From positions 1,674,001 through 1,738,000 of the forward strand of contig NZ_CP048103.1 in NCBI RefSeq assembly GCF_013282215.1: 64,000 nt of DNA, written 5' to 3'. Both the position numbers and the translations under genes were made by a program. The DNA comes from Kroppenstedtia eburnea. GTDB taxonomy: Bacteria; Bacillota; Bacilli; Thermoactinomycetales; DSM-45169. The notes under the pieces are model-generated. The model was not told the DNA's origin, ran no database searches, and saw only the letters and a program-made list of their open reading frames with translations. The stretch's first letter is position 1, and every line of letters starts with the position of its first letter. This document shows, in pieces, positions 32,889-42,494 of the stretch.

Positions 32889-34223
32889 ATGAAACTGCGT
32901 GGAACCAGTCGAATCAATGAACAAGGGCACCTGGAGATCGGGGGCTGTGATACGGTGGAATTGGCCCACCGTTTTGGCACACCCCTGTATGTGATGGATG
33001 AAACGATGATCCGCCGCCGGATCCGCTCCTTTGTGGAAGCCTTTGAAAAGACGGGCCTTTCCTACCGGATGGCCTATGCCAGCAAGGCCTTCAGTACATT
33101 GGCAATGTGCCGGTTGGTGGCGGAAGAGGGACTCCATTTGGATGTGGTTTCTGACGGGGAGCTTTATACTGCATTAAAAGCGGGATTCCCTCCGGAGCGG
33201 ATTTATTTCCACGGCAACAATAAGACCCTGGATGAACTTGTGATGGCGCTGGATGCAGGGATCGGCCGCTTTGTGGCAGATAATTTCACGGAGCTGGCGT
33301 TGCTGGATCAGCTGGCCCGGGACCGGGGGCGCCGGGTGAAGGTGATCTTGCGAACCACTCCCGGAGTGGAGGCCCACACCCATCACTATATCCAAACAGG
33401 TCAGGAAGATTCCAAGTTCGGTTTTGATTTGGAAAGCGGCCAGGTTCATCAAGCCCTGAAGCAATGCTTGACATCGGAGGGGTTGGAGCCGGAAGGGTTC
33501 CACTGTCATATTGGATCCCAGATTTTTGAATCTGACGGATTTCGCCTGGCCGTCCGGAAAATGGCTGCACTGGCTGCGGAGTGTCGGCAATCCTTGGGAT
33601 TCAGGACGAGAATCCTCAATCTGGGCGGTGGATTTGGGATCCGGTATAACGAAAAGGATCAGCCGATGCCGGTGGATCACTATATCGCAGCCATTGCCGA
33701 GGAGGTGCGCCAGGGGTTTGCCGGAGGGGAACTTCCTCAAATCTGGTTGGAACCCGGGCGCAGCATTGTGGGGGAGGCCGGCACCACTTTATATCGGGTG
33801 GGAACTGTGAAGGAGATTCCCGGCCTTCGCAAGTATGTCGCCGTGGATGGAGGGATGAATGATAACCCCCGCCCGGCGCTGTATCATGCCTCCTATGAGG
33901 CTTCCCTGGCCAATCGGGCGGGGGAAGAGCCGGCAGAGACGGTCTCCATTGCGGGAAAGCTGTGCGAATCCGGGGATATGTTGATTTGGGACATCCCATT
34001 GCCCCGGGTGAACACCGGTGATCTGCTGGCTGTGAGTTGTACCGGAGCCTACAATTATTCGATGGCGAACAACTACAACCGGCTCCGCCGCCCGGCGGTT
34101 GTCTTTGTCCGGGACGGCGAAGCTTCGGAAGTGGTGCGCCGGGAGACTTTGGAGGATCTGATCCGGAATGACCGGGTTCCCGGAAGAATGGGAGCGCCGG
34201 AGTCATTGATGCCATCGGAATAA
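32889..34223 (+). CDS. lysA: Diaminopimelate decarboxylase
   Basis: 444 residues, alanine-racemase-fold PLP enzyme. Lys66 in MAYASKAFSTLAM binds PLP; HCHIGSQI, ILNLGGGFGIRY and WLEPGRSIVGEAG bind phosphate and substrate; GKLCESGD carries the active-site Cys of the dimer partner. It makes L-lysine from meso-diaminopimelate. The start ATG 32889 follows GAGAGGAG. lysA follows the spoVA genes as in B. subtilis. No lysine riboswitch is visible upstream. Confidence 0.96.
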   Translation: MKLRGTSRINEQGHLEIGGCDTVELAHRFGTPLYVMDETMIRRRIRSFVEAFEKTGLSYRMAYASKAFSTLAMCRLVAEEGLHLDVVSDGELYTALKAGFPPERIYFHGNNKTLDELVMALDAGIGRFVADNFTELALLDQLARDRGRRVKVILRTTPGVEAHTHHYIQTGQEDSKFGFDLESGQVHQALKQCLTSEGLEPEGFHCHIGSQIFESDGFRLAVRKMAALAAECRQSLGFRTRILNLGGGFGIRYNEKDQPMPVDHYIAAIAEEVRQGFAGGELPQIWLEPGRSIVGEAGTTLYRVGTVKEIPGLRKYVAVDGGMNDNPRPALYHASYEASLANRAGEEPAETVSIAGKLCESGDMLIWDIPLPRVNTGDLLAVSCTGAYNYSMANNYNRLRRPAVVFVRDGEASEVVRRETLEDLIRNDRVPGRMGAPESLMPSE

Positions 34224-34248
34224 CCGGAATAGGTTCTATGAACTATTC

Positions 34249-34273
34249 GCCTCCTGCATCGGGAGGCTTTTTC
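34249..34273 (+). terminator. Terminator after lysA
   Basis: GCCTCC (34249-34254) / GGAGGC (34262-34267), then five T residues. Confidence 0.8.
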
Positions 34274-34440
34274 TTAATTCCGATCTCTTTCGTATTGAAC
34301 AGTGCAAGGAGCCTCTAGTATACTGACTCTTGAAGTGGACTGATTTCAGAGCGATGGGTTTCTCCCCTTGAAACATCTGCGGAATGTCTGGCGTTTTTAG
34401 CAAAAACACCGGATCATATGGTGGAAAGGGTGATCCTGTT

Positions 34441-35517
34441 TTGAGGATGATGGGAGAGGGCGGGTGGAAGAAGTCAGCGATTGCTGTGGTGACATCTTTG
34501 GGGTTAGCCTTCTCCGTCTGGCCGATGGATCTTGTTCATGCAGACAAGAAGTCCGAGCTGGAAAAGAAGTTGGATGATGTCCAGAAAAACCAAGCCCAAA
34601 AAGAGAAAGAGATCGCGGAACTGAAAAAGGAGATCGATGACCACAAAAGGAAATTGAGCTCCTTGGAAGAAGAACTGGAGAAAGCGAAGACAGAGGAGAG
34701 GAAGAAAAAGAAGGTTCTGAAGGAAGCTGAAGAGGAACTGGACAGATACGATGACAAATATAAAGAAAGTGTCCGGTCCATGTATATCCACAGTGGAACC
34801 AATCAGATGCAGGTTCTGCTGGAGTCGAAATCCTTCGGAGAATTCCTGGCCAGATATGAAGTTCTCCGCCTGATCCTCAAGCAGAATTACGGGGAAGTGA
34901 AGAAGTATTATGAACGTAAGGAAAAGGCGGAGAAAGCGGAGAAAGAAGTGAAAAAAGCCAGGGGAAAGGTGGAGAAAAAGACAGAAACAGCGCGAAAAGA
35001 GTATGACAAAATGGTTGCCCTGATGGAGGAGAACCAGGATAAACTGAGTTCCCTCAAGCATGAAGAGGGGGATTACCGGAAGGAACTGGCCGAACTGAAC
35101 TTGGAACACTTGAAGGCAGGCTCTTTTCCTTATCAGGGACCCCTGAGTCGGCCGGCGGGCGGCCGGGTCTCTTCCGGATATGGATACCGCGGGAGTGAAT
35201 TCCACACAGGGATCGATTTTGCAAACGGTCAAGGCTCCCCGATTTACGCAGCCGCCAACGGACGGGTGATCCGTGCCCAAAGTTGCACTTGCGGTTATGG
35301 TTACTATATCATGATCGATCATGGGGGCGGTATTTTCAGCCTCTATGCTCACATGTACTCCTGGCAATCCCAGGTGGCGGTGGGAAATGTGGTGAAAAAG
35401 GGGCAACGGATCGCCTCGATCGGGAACAACGGACGCTCCACGGGTCCCCACCTTCATTTTGAGGTGCATGAGGGACGACCGGGCAACTATGTCAATCCCT
35501 ATAAATATATGCGATGA
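34441..35517 (+). CDS. Secreted M23 peptidase with N-terminal coiled coil
   Basis: 358 residues from TTG 34441 (AAAGGGTGAT 6 bp upstream; ATG 34384 has no ribosome site). A signal peptide (KKSAIAVVTSLGLAFSVWPM, cleavage after VHA) is followed by a long, highly charged coiled coil (about 35-225, Glu/Lys rich) and a C-terminal lysostaphin-like M23 domain: FHTGIDFANG and GPHLHFEV hold the zinc ligands. The layout is that of EnvC/YwtD-like amidase activators and wall endopeptidases. It is monocistronic, between lysA and ctaA. Confidence 0.88.
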   Translation: MRMMGEGGWKKSAIAVVTSLGLAFSVWPMDLVHADKKSELEKKLDDVQKNQAQKEKEIAELKKEIDDHKRKLSSLEEELEKAKTEERKKKKVLKEAEEELDRYDDKYKESVRSMYIHSGTNQMQVLLESKSFGEFLARYEVLRLILKQNYGEVKKYYERKEKAEKAEKEVKKARGKVEKKTETARKEYDKMVALMEENQDKLSSLKHEEGDYRKELAELNLEHLKAGSFPYQGPLSRPAGGRVSSGYGYRGSEFHTGIDFANGQGSPIYAAANGRVIRAQSCTCGYGYYIMIDHGGGIFSLYAHMYSWQSQVAVGNVVKKGQRIASIGNNGRSTGPHLHFEVHEGRPGNYVNPYKYMR

Positions 35518-35528
35518 ATTCAGTTTCC

Positions 35529-35557
35529 ATCCCCTTCCATCCGGAGGGGGATTTTTT
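35529..35557 (+). terminator. Terminator after M23 peptidase
   Basis: ATCCCC (35529-35534) / GGGGAT (35547-35552) with an extendable inner stem, then T run. Confidence 0.75.
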
Positions 35558-35634
35558 GAAGTATGGAGAATTTGTGCCCGTTTACGGTCAGGGCGATAGG
35601 AATGCCGGCGGTGTGGTAGAATGATGGATGTCAA

Positions 35635-35744
35635 TAGGAACGTTGTGAGAAGTCACAGGGAGGGTTGGAGTCTCTTTGGCGTCAGAACATTGGTGCGGAA
35701 TTCCCCGTCCCGACGGACTTGGAAAGCAATCACAACGCATACAG
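35635..35744 (+). repeat. F1 dispersed repeat, strongly diverged
   Basis: The ends ATAGGAACGTTGTGAGAAG and AATCACAACGCATACAG and the GGGAGGGTTGG start of the core are retained, but the core hairpin has decayed. Probably an old copy. Confidence 0.6.
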
Positions 35745-35772
35745 GTGTACAGAGAGAGGAGGTACTCCCAAG

Positions 35773-36732
35773 ATGAATCGAACGATTCGGGGAATGTCCA
35801 TCCTGGGAGCGGCGGGAACTCTGTTGATCGTCTTGATGGGGGCATTGGTGACCAAAACCGGTTCCGCTGACGGATGTGGCAACACTTGGCCCTTCTGCCA
35901 TGGCGAAATTTTTCCCAGCTACCACACTCTGGAGCTGTGGATTGAGTATAGTCACCGGATCGTCTCCGGACTGGTCGGTTTGATCGTAGTGGTGGCCTCA
36001 GTCGGAGCCTGGCTTCTTCACAAGCAAAACTTCACTGTAAAATTCTTGGCATTCAACAGTGTGTTCTTTATCGTTCTGCAGGGTCTGCTGGGAGCGGCGG
36101 CAGTGATTTGGGGGCAGTCAGACGCCGTACTGGCTCTTCACTTCGGTTTTTCCCTCATATCCTTTGCCAGTGTGCTCCTGCTGGCGGTGGTTCTGATCCG
36201 GATAAATCGTCAGGGACCTTCCCGGGGCGGCAACGCTTCCACTGTGTCCCGACAGTTGAAATATGGAATATGGGGGTTGGCGGTTTATACCTATGTGGTC
36301 GTCTATACCGGTGCCTATGTACGGCATACGGGCTCCAGCCTGGGCTGTGCCGACTGGCCCTTGTGCGGAAGCAAATGGGTACCGGATCTGTTCAGTCAAG
36401 TGGGAATACAATTAACCCACCGCCTGTTGGCCGGTCTGTTGTTCCTGTTTGCTGTCTGGTTATGGTGGGCGGTCAGGAAAAAATATCCCCATCGGAAAGA
36501 TTTGAACCGGGGGGCCCGCTGGTCCTTGATTTTGACTTTGCTTCAAGTGTTGACCGGCGGTGCGATCGTTTTGACCAAGCTGGAATTGATGGTGGCTCTC
36601 GCCCACGCAACCTTGGTCTGCCTCTTCTTTTCAGCGGTCTGTTATCTTTGCATGCAAGTGGGTCCCCCCTGGAAGGACCACAGGGATTCCTCTTCCCTCC
36701 AAGGGAAACAGGGCGATCCCTTAACCCCATGA
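35773..36732 (+). CDS. ctaA: Heme A synthase CtaA
   Basis: 319 residues with eight predicted membrane helices in two related four-helix bundles. Conserved residues: GALVTKTGSADGCGNTWPFCHG (Cys pair), EYSHRIVSGLVG, LALHFGFSL, TGAYVRHTGSSLGCADWPLCG, QLTHRLLAGLLF, and VALAHATLVC, giving the heme-ligand histidines. It oxidises heme O to heme A for cytochrome oxidase. ATG 35773 follows AGAGAGGAGG. ctaB is not adjacent in this window. Confidence 0.93.
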   Translation: MNRTIRGMSILGAAGTLLIVLMGALVTKTGSADGCGNTWPFCHGEIFPSYHTLELWIEYSHRIVSGLVGLIVVVASVGAWLLHKQNFTVKFLAFNSVFFIVLQGLLGAAAVIWGQSDAVLALHFGFSLISFASVLLLAVVLIRINRQGPSRGGNASTVSRQLKYGIWGLAVYTYVVVYTGAYVRHTGSSLGCADWPLCGSKWVPDLFSQVGIQLTHRLLAGLLFLFAVWLWWAVRKKYPHRKDLNRGARWSLILTLLQVLTGGAIVLTKLELMVALAHATLVCLFFSAVCYLCMQVGPPWKDHRDSSSLQGKQGDPLTP

Positions 36733-36805
36733 CAGAGGGTGTCGCCATACCGGATTGGGGTATGATACAATGTAACAGGATGAGTCAATTGAATCAGCTG
36801 TTCTG

Positions 36806-36939
36806 CATCCTTCGGGGCGGGGTGAAATTCCCGACCGGCGGTGATGGAGGGGCATCCCTCCTCAGTCCGTGACCCGCGTTTGCGGTGGATCCGGTGAAAC
36901 TCCGGGGCCGACAGTTAAAGTCTGGATGGGAGAAGGATG
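36806..36939 (+). ncRNA. FMN riboswitch (RFN element)
   Basis: The conserved blocks are in order: TTCGGGGCGGGGTGAAATTC, CCGACCGGCGGT, AGTCCGTGACCCG, GGTGGATCCGGTGAAACTCC, GGGGCCGACAGT and GAGAAGG. The closing stem is CATCCTT (36806-36812) / AAGGATG (36933-36939). It senses FMN and controls the rib genes through the terminator at 37077. Confidence 0.97.
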
Positions 36940-37076
36940 AAAGGGAACGCGGGTGCCTCCTGTGGCAGCGGTGATATTTTGTTATGGGCCGCTGTTGTCG
37001 AAGCCCCCTGGCAAAATGGTCTCCCTGTTGGGACCGGGGGGATTCCGGCGTTTTCATATCCTGATTCCCTGTGTTC

Positions 37077-37105
37077 AAAAAAGCCCTGATGGAAGGGCTT
37101 TTTTT
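37077..37105 (+). terminator. FMN riboswitch-controlled terminator
   Basis: AAAAAGCCCT / AGGGCTTTTT hairpin with a T run, 25 bp before ribD; the expected off-state terminator of the riboswitch. Confidence 0.85.
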
Positions 37106-37129
37106 ATTTGATGGCAGGGGGGATCGCCC

Positions 37130-38236
37130 TTGAGTATGAACCTGACAGAAGATGAACGGTGGATGGAGTTGGCACTCCGGTTGGCGGAGGCGGCCCGTGG
37201 TCAGACGTCCCCCAATCCCCTCGTGGGTGCCGTGGTGGTGAAAGACGGACAACTGCTGGGCTCCGGGGCCCATCTGAAGGCGGGGACCCCTCATGCGGAA
37301 GTGCATGCTTTGGAACAGGCGGGGAAGTCGGCGAAGGGGAGTACCCTCTATGTCACTCTTGAGCCTTGCAATCACTATGGTCGGACGCCACCCTGTACAG
37401 AGCGAACGATCTCCTCGGGAGTGAGACGGGTGGTGGTGGGCAGCACCGATCCGGACCCTTTGGTGTCGGGAAAAGGAGTGCAACGGTTGCGGGAAGCCGG
37501 TTTGTCGGTGAAGACAGGGGTGCTCGCGGATCGATGCACCCGGCTGAACGAAGCCTATTTTCACCATCGCCGCACAGGCTTCCCCTTCGTCACCTTGAAA
37601 GCAGCTGTCACTCTCGATGGAAAGACTGCCACCTCTGACGGGGACAGCCGTTGGGTGACGGGGGAGGCGGCCAGGGAAGAGGTGCATCGTCTGCGTCACC
37701 AATACGATGCGGTTTTGGTCGGATCGGGAACGGCTCTGCACGACCGGCCGCAGTTGACGGTCCGGTTGCCGGGGGGCGGTAAAAATCCATTGCGGGTGGT
37801 GGTGGACAGCAGGCTCCGCATGCCCCTGAACAGTCCATTGGCAGATGTGGAGTCCGCTTCCACTTGGGTGTTCTGTACCGATGAGGCGGATTCCGGACGG
37901 GAAGCCGCTCTGACAGCCCGGGGGGTTCGTGTGTATCGGACAGGGGCGGGCCCCCGGGTGAAGCTGGAATCGGTCTTTCGTCGTTTGGGTCGGGAGGGGA
38001 TCGTCTCGGTGCTGACGGAGAGCGGAGGGGAATTAAACGCATCTCTGTTGCGGGAAGGCTGGGTGAACAAGGTGATGTTTTTCATTGCACCCAAGATTTT
38101 AGGTGGCCGGGACAGTCTGACTGCCGTCGGGGGGACAACTGTGGATCAAATGAAAGATGCCCTCTTGCTGGAAGATGTATCGGTGGACCTCTTTGGCCGG
38201 GACATCTGTGTGACGGGGATTCCCCGCAAGCCTTGA
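37130..38236 (+). CDS. ribD: Bifunctional riboflavin deaminase/reductase RibD
   Basis: 368 residues. The N-terminal cytidine-deaminase-like domain has GTPHAEVHAL and EPCNHYGRTPPC (zinc His/Cys/Cys); the C-terminal reductase domain begins FVTLKAAVTLDGKTAT. It carries out two successive steps of riboflavin synthesis. TTG 37130 is the start by spacing from AGGGGGGAT; ATG 37136 is possible. First gene after the FMN riboswitch. Confidence 0.95.
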   Translation: MSMNLTEDERWMELALRLAEAARGQTSPNPLVGAVVVKDGQLLGSGAHLKAGTPHAEVHALEQAGKSAKGSTLYVTLEPCNHYGRTPPCTERTISSGVRRVVVGSTDPDPLVSGKGVQRLREAGLSVKTGVLADRCTRLNEAYFHHRRTGFPFVTLKAAVTLDGKTATSDGDSRWVTGEAAREEVHRLRHQYDAVLVGSGTALHDRPQLTVRLPGGGKNPLRVVVDSRLRMPLNSPLADVESASTWVFCTDEADSGREAALTARGVRVYRTGAGPRVKLESVFRRLGREGIVSVLTESGGELNASLLREGWVNKVMFFIAPKILGGRDSLTAVGGTTVDQMKDALLLEDVSVDLFGRDICVTGIPRKP

Positions 38237-38254
38237 TTGAAAGGAAGGGATGCC

Positions 38255-38896
38255 ATGTTTACCGGATTGGTGGAAGAGGTGGGCCGCATCGGCTCCATGG
38301 ATCGTGAGGGGGATGCGATGCGCTTGTCCATCTCCTGTGAACAGGTGTTGGAAGGAGTGCAGGTGGGGGAGAGTATCGCCGTGAACGGTGTCTGTCTGAC
38401 CGTGGTCGGATTCGATTCCGATCAGTTTTGGACGGATGTGATGCCGGAGACGATGAATCGGTCCAATCTGGGTCAACTCACCCTTGGAAGCCCGGTCAAT
38501 TTGGAGCGGGCATTGCGGGTGGGAGACCGGCTGGGGGGACATTTTGTCCAAGGACACGTGGACGGAATGGGACGCATTCTTGCCCGCACTCCCCGGGAAA
38601 ACGCGGTTCTGTTTCGGATCGGCGTTCCCCCTGAGTTGACCCGGTGGATGGTGGATCAAGGGTCGGTGGCGGTCAACGGCATCAGCCTGACGATCGTGAC
38701 GGTGGAACCGGAAGCTTTTACCGTCTCCATCATTCCCCACACCTTGGAGCACACCCAATTAAAGGAGGCGGAACCGGGGGATTCCGTCAACATAGAGTGT
38801 GACATGATTGGAAAATATGCAGCCAAATGGGCCGCGGCAAGCCATGGGTCTGCAGGGGCGGAGTTGAAGGAGGTGAGGGCTGATGCGCGGTTTTGA
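38255..38896 (+). CDS. ribE: Riboflavin synthase alpha chain
   Basis: 213 residues with the standard [12 protein letters not shown] start and two tandem lumazine-binding barrels, each with a VNG motif ([10 protein letters not shown] near 46, [10 protein letters not shown] near 140). It converts two 6,7-dimethyl-8-ribityllumazine molecules to riboflavin. It overlaps ribBA by 14 bp. Confidence 0.95.
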   Translation: MFTGLVEEVGRIGSMDREGDAMRLSISCEQVLEGVQVGESIAVNGVCLTVVGFDSDQFWTDVMPETMNRSNLGQLTLGSPVNLERALRVGDRLGGHFVQGHVDGMGRILARTPRENAVLFRIGVPPELTRWMVDQGSVAVNGISLTIVTVEPEAFTVSIIPHTLEHTQLKEAEPGDSVNIECDMIGKYAAKWAAASHGSAGAELKEVRADARF

Positions 38897-40082
38897 TCCG
38901 ATCGAAGAAGCCATTTACGAGTTGATGCAGGGTGAAGTGATCATCGTGGTCGATGACGAAGATCGGGAGAATGAAGGAGATTTTGTGGCCCTTGCCGAAA
39001 AGGCGACACCTGAGGTGATCAATTTCATGATCACCCACGGCAGGGGACTGGTGTGCGCCCCGATCACGGAGGAACGAGCCCGGGAGTTGGATCTTCCCTT
39101 GATGGTTCGGCAGAACACAGATACCCATGGCACCGCGTTCACTGTTTCTGTCGATCATGTTTCCAGCACCACGGGAATATCGGCCCATGAACGTTCGGCG
39201 ACTGTGAAAGCATTGATCCATCCGGAGACCCGGGGAAGTGATTTCCGCCGCCCGGGCCATATCTTTCCCTTGATCGCCAAAAGAGGTGGAGTACTCCGCC
39301 GTGCGGGCCATACGGAGGCGGGAGTCGATTTGGCCCGTCTGTGCGGCGCTTATCCCGCCGCAGTGATTTGTGAAGTGATCAAGGAAGACGGCACAATGGC
39401 CCGTGTGCCGGATCTGATGGAGATTGCCGAAGCACATCAACTTAAAATGATCACCATTCAGGATTTGATCCATTATCGCAACCGCAAAGAAAAATTGGTG
39501 GAGCGGGTGGTATCGACCCGACTTCCGACGGAGTTCGGTGACTTTACCGCATACGGGTATCGAAATGATGTGGATGAGAAGGAACATATCGCCTTGGTCA
39601 AAGGGAAGATCGATTCCGATCAGCCGGTGATGGTCCGGGTGCACTCGGAATGTCTTACAGGGGATGTGTTTGGATCTCACCGCTGTGACTGTGGTCCCCA
39701 GCTTCATGCCGCATTGCGGCAGATCGAAGAAGAGGGGGTCGGCATTCTCCTCTATATGCGCCAGGAAGGGCGGGGGATCGGACTTCTCAATAAATTGAAG
39801 GCCTACAAGCTGCAAGAAGAGGGGATGGACACCGTCGAGGCCAATCTGAAGCTGGGATTTCGGCCTGACTTGCGTGAGTATGGAATCGGCGCCCAGATTC
39901 TGCGCGATCTCGGGGTGAAGAAAATGCGTCTGTTGACCAACAACCCCCGTAAAATTACGGGATTGAAAGGGTACGGACTCGAAGTGACGGAAGTGTTGCC
40001 GATCGAGATGCCGTCCCTGCCGGACAACGAACAATATTTGCGAACCAAAAAGAACAAGCTGGGACATATGCTCCACCTGTGA
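38883..40082 (+). CDS. ribBA: 3,4-DHBP synthase / GTP cyclohydrolase II fusion
   Basis: 399 residues. The N-terminal RibB domain contains [13 protein letters not shown] (metal acids) and [13 protein letters not shown]; the C-terminal RibA domain (from about 205) has [19 protein letters not shown] with three zinc cysteines and [12 protein letters not shown]. Standard Bacillus-type fusion feeding both branches of riboflavin synthesis. Followed by an F1 element before ribH. Confidence 0.96.
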   Translation: MRGFDPIEEAIYELMQGEVIIVVDDEDRENEGDFVALAEKATPEVINFMITHGRGLVCAPITEERARELDLPLMVRQNTDTHGTAFTVSVDHVSSTTGISAHERSATVKALIHPETRGSDFRRPGHIFPLIAKRGGVLRRAGHTEAGVDLARLCGAYPAAVICEVIKEDGTMARVPDLMEIAEAHQLKMITIQDLIHYRNRKEKLVERVVSTRLPTEFGDFTAYGYRNDVDEKEHIALVKGKIDSDQPVMVRVHSECLTGDVFGSHRCDCGPQLHAALRQIEEEGVGILLYMRQEGRGIGLLNKLKAYKLQEEGMDTVEANLKLGFRPDLREYGIGAQILRDLGVKKMRLLTNNPRKITGLKGYGLEVTEVLPIEMPSLPDNEQYLRTKKNKLGHMLHL

Positions 40083-40119
40083 ATGAAAGCAAAGGATGGA
40101 GTGTTGATTAGGTGTGTGC

Positions 40120-40348
40120 CTAGGAGCATTGTGCTTTACTGTGTTTGAAGGCGGTCGGGATGGGGTTTCACATGTCGTTTTCGTTGTTCTGACGATCCAA
40201 AATCACTCCATGTGAAACCCAACCCTCCCTACATAGCGAGACCGGGAACGGAGTGACCCTGGCGAGACTTGTGCTGGTGAGTGCATAGCGAGACCGGGGA
40301 GCGAAGCGACCTTGCCTTGGCACGACTTGTTTTTCACGACGCTTCCAG
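40120..40348 (-). repeat. F1 dispersed element, full form, inside the rib operon
   Basis: 229 bp from CTAGGAGCATTGTG to CACGACGCTTCCAG, with the core and two internal units; the second unit mixes the two pairing subtypes. Together with flanking sequence it makes the 380-bp ribBA-ribH gap, which holds no gene. Confidence 0.88.
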
Positions 40349-40463
40349 TTCCCCCTCAACGAACATTGTGTGGGAGAGTCTGGTGTGACAGGTTTTTGTG
40401 GAACACGTTTCACCATGCAAAACGGGATAAATCAACATGCTCAAGAAAAGGAGTTTTTCCATC

Positions 40464-40958
40464 ATGGCGAGAACCTTTGAAGGAAACCTGACCGCAGGCG
40501 ATCTGCGCTTCGGAGTGGTGGTCGCACGTTTTAATGAATTTATCACTTCCAGACTGCTGGAAGGAGCTGAAAGCGCATTGACCCGTCACGGGGCCGACGG
40601 AGAGGCGATCGATGTGGCCTGGGTTCCGGGAGCCTTTGAAATCCCTTTGATCGCCGATCAGATGGCGGCTTCAGGCAAATATGATGCCATCATCGCCTTG
40701 GGAGCAGTGATCCGGGGTGCCACGCCCCATTTCGATTATGTCTGTTCCGAAGCGGCAAAAGGGGTGGGTGCCGCTGCTGTCAAACACGGTCTCCCGGTGG
40801 TTTTTGGGATTTTGACGGTGGACACCATAGAGCAGGCGATTGAGCGTGCCGGTACCAAGGCGGGAAATAAAGGGTGGGATGCGGCGATGACTGCCATTGA
40901 GACCGCCAATCTGCAAAAGGCTCTGACACGGGCTTGGAAAGAGGGATCAAGTCAGTGA
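40464..40958 (+). CDS. ribH: 6,7-dimethyl-8-ribityllumazine synthase
   Basis: 164 residues. [49 protein letters not shown] and [23 protein letters not shown] are all family signatures, including the catalytic His in the PHFDYV segment. It condenses the RibBA and RibD products. ATG 40464 follows AAAAGGAG. It is separated from ribBA by an F1 repeat, so it may depend partly on read-through or its own promoter. Confidence 0.95.
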   Translation: MARTFEGNLTAGDLRFGVVVARFNEFITSRLLEGAESALTRHGADGEAIDVAWVPGAFEIPLIADQMAASGKYDAIIALGAVIRGATPHFDYVCSEAAKGVGAAAVKHGLPVVFGILTVDTIEQAIERAGTKAGNKGWDAAMTAIETANLQKALTRAWKEGSSQ

Positions 40959-40974
40959 TGGGAGTGAGCCATGA

Positions 40975-41766
40975 TTGGAGATGAAGATCAAGCTGGATAT
41001 GTTTGAAGGTCCTCTGGACCTCCTCCTCCATCTGATCGATAAATCGGAACTGGATGTGTGCGAGATTCCCATCGCCCGGATCACAGATCAGTTTATGGAG
41101 TCCCTGGCGGCGATGCAGGTTTTTGAACTGGAGTCGGCCAGCGAATTTCTGGTCATGGCGGCCACTCTGCTGGCCATTAAAAGCCGGATGCTGCTTCCCC
41201 GCGCGGAACCCGCCGATCTGTCCGATGTACTGGAGGATGAAGACGGGATGGACCCCCGGGAAGAGTTGGTCCAGCGGCTGTTGGAATACAAACGGTATAA
41301 ACGCCTTTCCGATGTCCTTCGTGAGCGGGAAGCGGCCAGGAACCAGGTTTATACCCGGATGCCGATGGACCTGACAGAGTATACCCCGGATGAAAATCCC
41401 TTGGAGGGGATCACCCCGGACGAACTGTTGCAACTCTTTGTCGATGTGATCAACAACCGGGAAGAGGAGGGGGAAGAGGAACCGACCAAAATGACGCGGG
41501 AAGAGATTTCGGTGAGTGACCGGATGGATGAGATTCATGACTTTCTCACCCGCCAGGGAGGGACCCTCTTTTTTTCGGAATTGCTTCATTGGGAGGTGAT
41601 CACCCGGGAGCGGGTGATCACCACCTTTTTGGCCTTGCTGGAACTGTTGAAGTTGAAGCGGATTCGGATTCGGCAGGGTGGGCTGTTTGATGACATCCGG
41701 GTCGAAGCCCTGATATCGGAGGGAGGAGAAGCTGCTGGAGGAACAACGGTTGAAGCCAATTATTGA
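40975..41766 (+). CDS. scpA: Segregation and condensation protein A
   Basis: 263 residues of the kleisin type: KLDMFEGPLDLLLHLIDKSELDV at the N-terminus (Smc neck binding), an acidic middle (EEEGEEEPTK), and a C-terminal winged helix. With ScpB and Smc it forms the bacterial condensin. TTG 40975 or ATG 40981 may be the start; the GGGAGTGAG site fits the TTG slightly better. It overlaps scpB by 17 bp. Confidence 0.93.
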   Translation: MEMKIKLDMFEGPLDLLLHLIDKSELDVCEIPIARITDQFMESLAAMQVFELESASEFLVMAATLLAIKSRMLLPRAEPADLSDVLEDEDGMDPREELVQRLLEYKRYKRLSDVLREREAARNQVYTRMPMDLTEYTPDENPLEGITPDELLQLFVDVINNREEEGEEEPTKMTREEISVSDRMDEIHDFLTRQGGTLFFSELLHWEVITRERVITTFLALLELLKLKRIRIRQGGLFDDIRVEALISEGGEAAGGTTVEANY

Positions 41767-42388
41767 GGGACTTCTCTTTGCTGCGGGAGAAGACGGGCTC
41801 CGGGTGGCGGAGATCGCCGAGGTGACGGAGACGGACAAACGAACTCTTCGCCGGGTCCTGAAAGAGATGGCTCAGGAATGGAAAGAACAAGGTCGGGGTA
41901 TCCAAATTGTTGAAGTGGCTCAGGTTTACCAGCTCACCACACTCCCGGAACACCGGGAGTACTTCGAACGTCTCGCCAAATCCCCCTCCCGCTCCCAGAT
42001 CTCCCGGGCGGCACTGGAGACATTGGCAGTGATTGCTTACCGTCAGCCGATCATCCGGGCCGAGGTGGAGGAGATCCGCGGGGTGAAAAGTGAAAAAGTG
42101 ATCCATTATCTGAAACGGAAAGGATTGATCCGGGAAGTGGGGAGGGCGGAAGGGGCCGGCCGACCGATCCTGTATGGCACCACCCGGGAGTTTTTGGAGT
42201 ATTTCGGGTTGCGCAGCCTGGATCAGCTTCCCCCGGCGGATTCCATCTTTGAGTGGGCCGAGTGGGAACGGGAACGACAGGAACTGTACGAACGTCTGGG
42301 AGTGGATCCTCCCTCCGGTGAGGATCCGCCGGCTCCCGACACCGAAGCGGAGGCGGAGGTCGTAGAAGCTTCAAACCCGGAACGTTGA
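41750..42388 (+). CDS. scpB: Segregation and condensation protein B
   Basis: 212 residues with two winged-helix domains; PIIEGLLFAAGEDGL at the start and ALETLAVIAYRQPIIRAEVEEIRGV in the second domain are characteristic. It binds ScpA as a dimer. The TTG start follows CTGGAGG by 8 bp. The acidic, Pro-rich last 25 residues are typical of GC-rich Bacillales. Confidence 0.93.
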   Translation: MKPIIEGLLFAAGEDGLRVAEIAEVTETDKRTLRRVLKEMAQEWKEQGRGIQIVEVAQVYQLTTLPEHREYFERLAKSPSRSQISRAALETLAVIAYRQPIIRAEVEEIRGVKSEKVIHYLKRKGLIREVGRAEGAGRPILYGTTREFLEYFGLRSLDQLPPADSIFEWAEWERERQELYERLGVDPPSGEDPPAPDTEAEAEVVEASNPER

Positions 42389-42407
42389 TCGGTTATTGAT
42401 ATAAGAT

Positions 42408-42432
42408 CCGCGGGAAAGCCCGCGGTTTTTTT
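42408..42432 (+). terminator. Terminator after scpB
   Basis: CCGCGGG (42408-42414) / CCCGCGG (42419-42425), loop AAAG, seven T residues. Confidence 0.9.
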
Positions 42433-42494
42433 GTATGAATCGCAGACAGAGGGCCGATACTATCACCATTGGAAGATGTTGGAGTCGGGGGGTG

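Noticed and set aside
38787-40076. 429-aa minus-strand frame over ribBA
   Set aside because: Antisense shadow; ribBA has full catalytic motifs on the plus strand.
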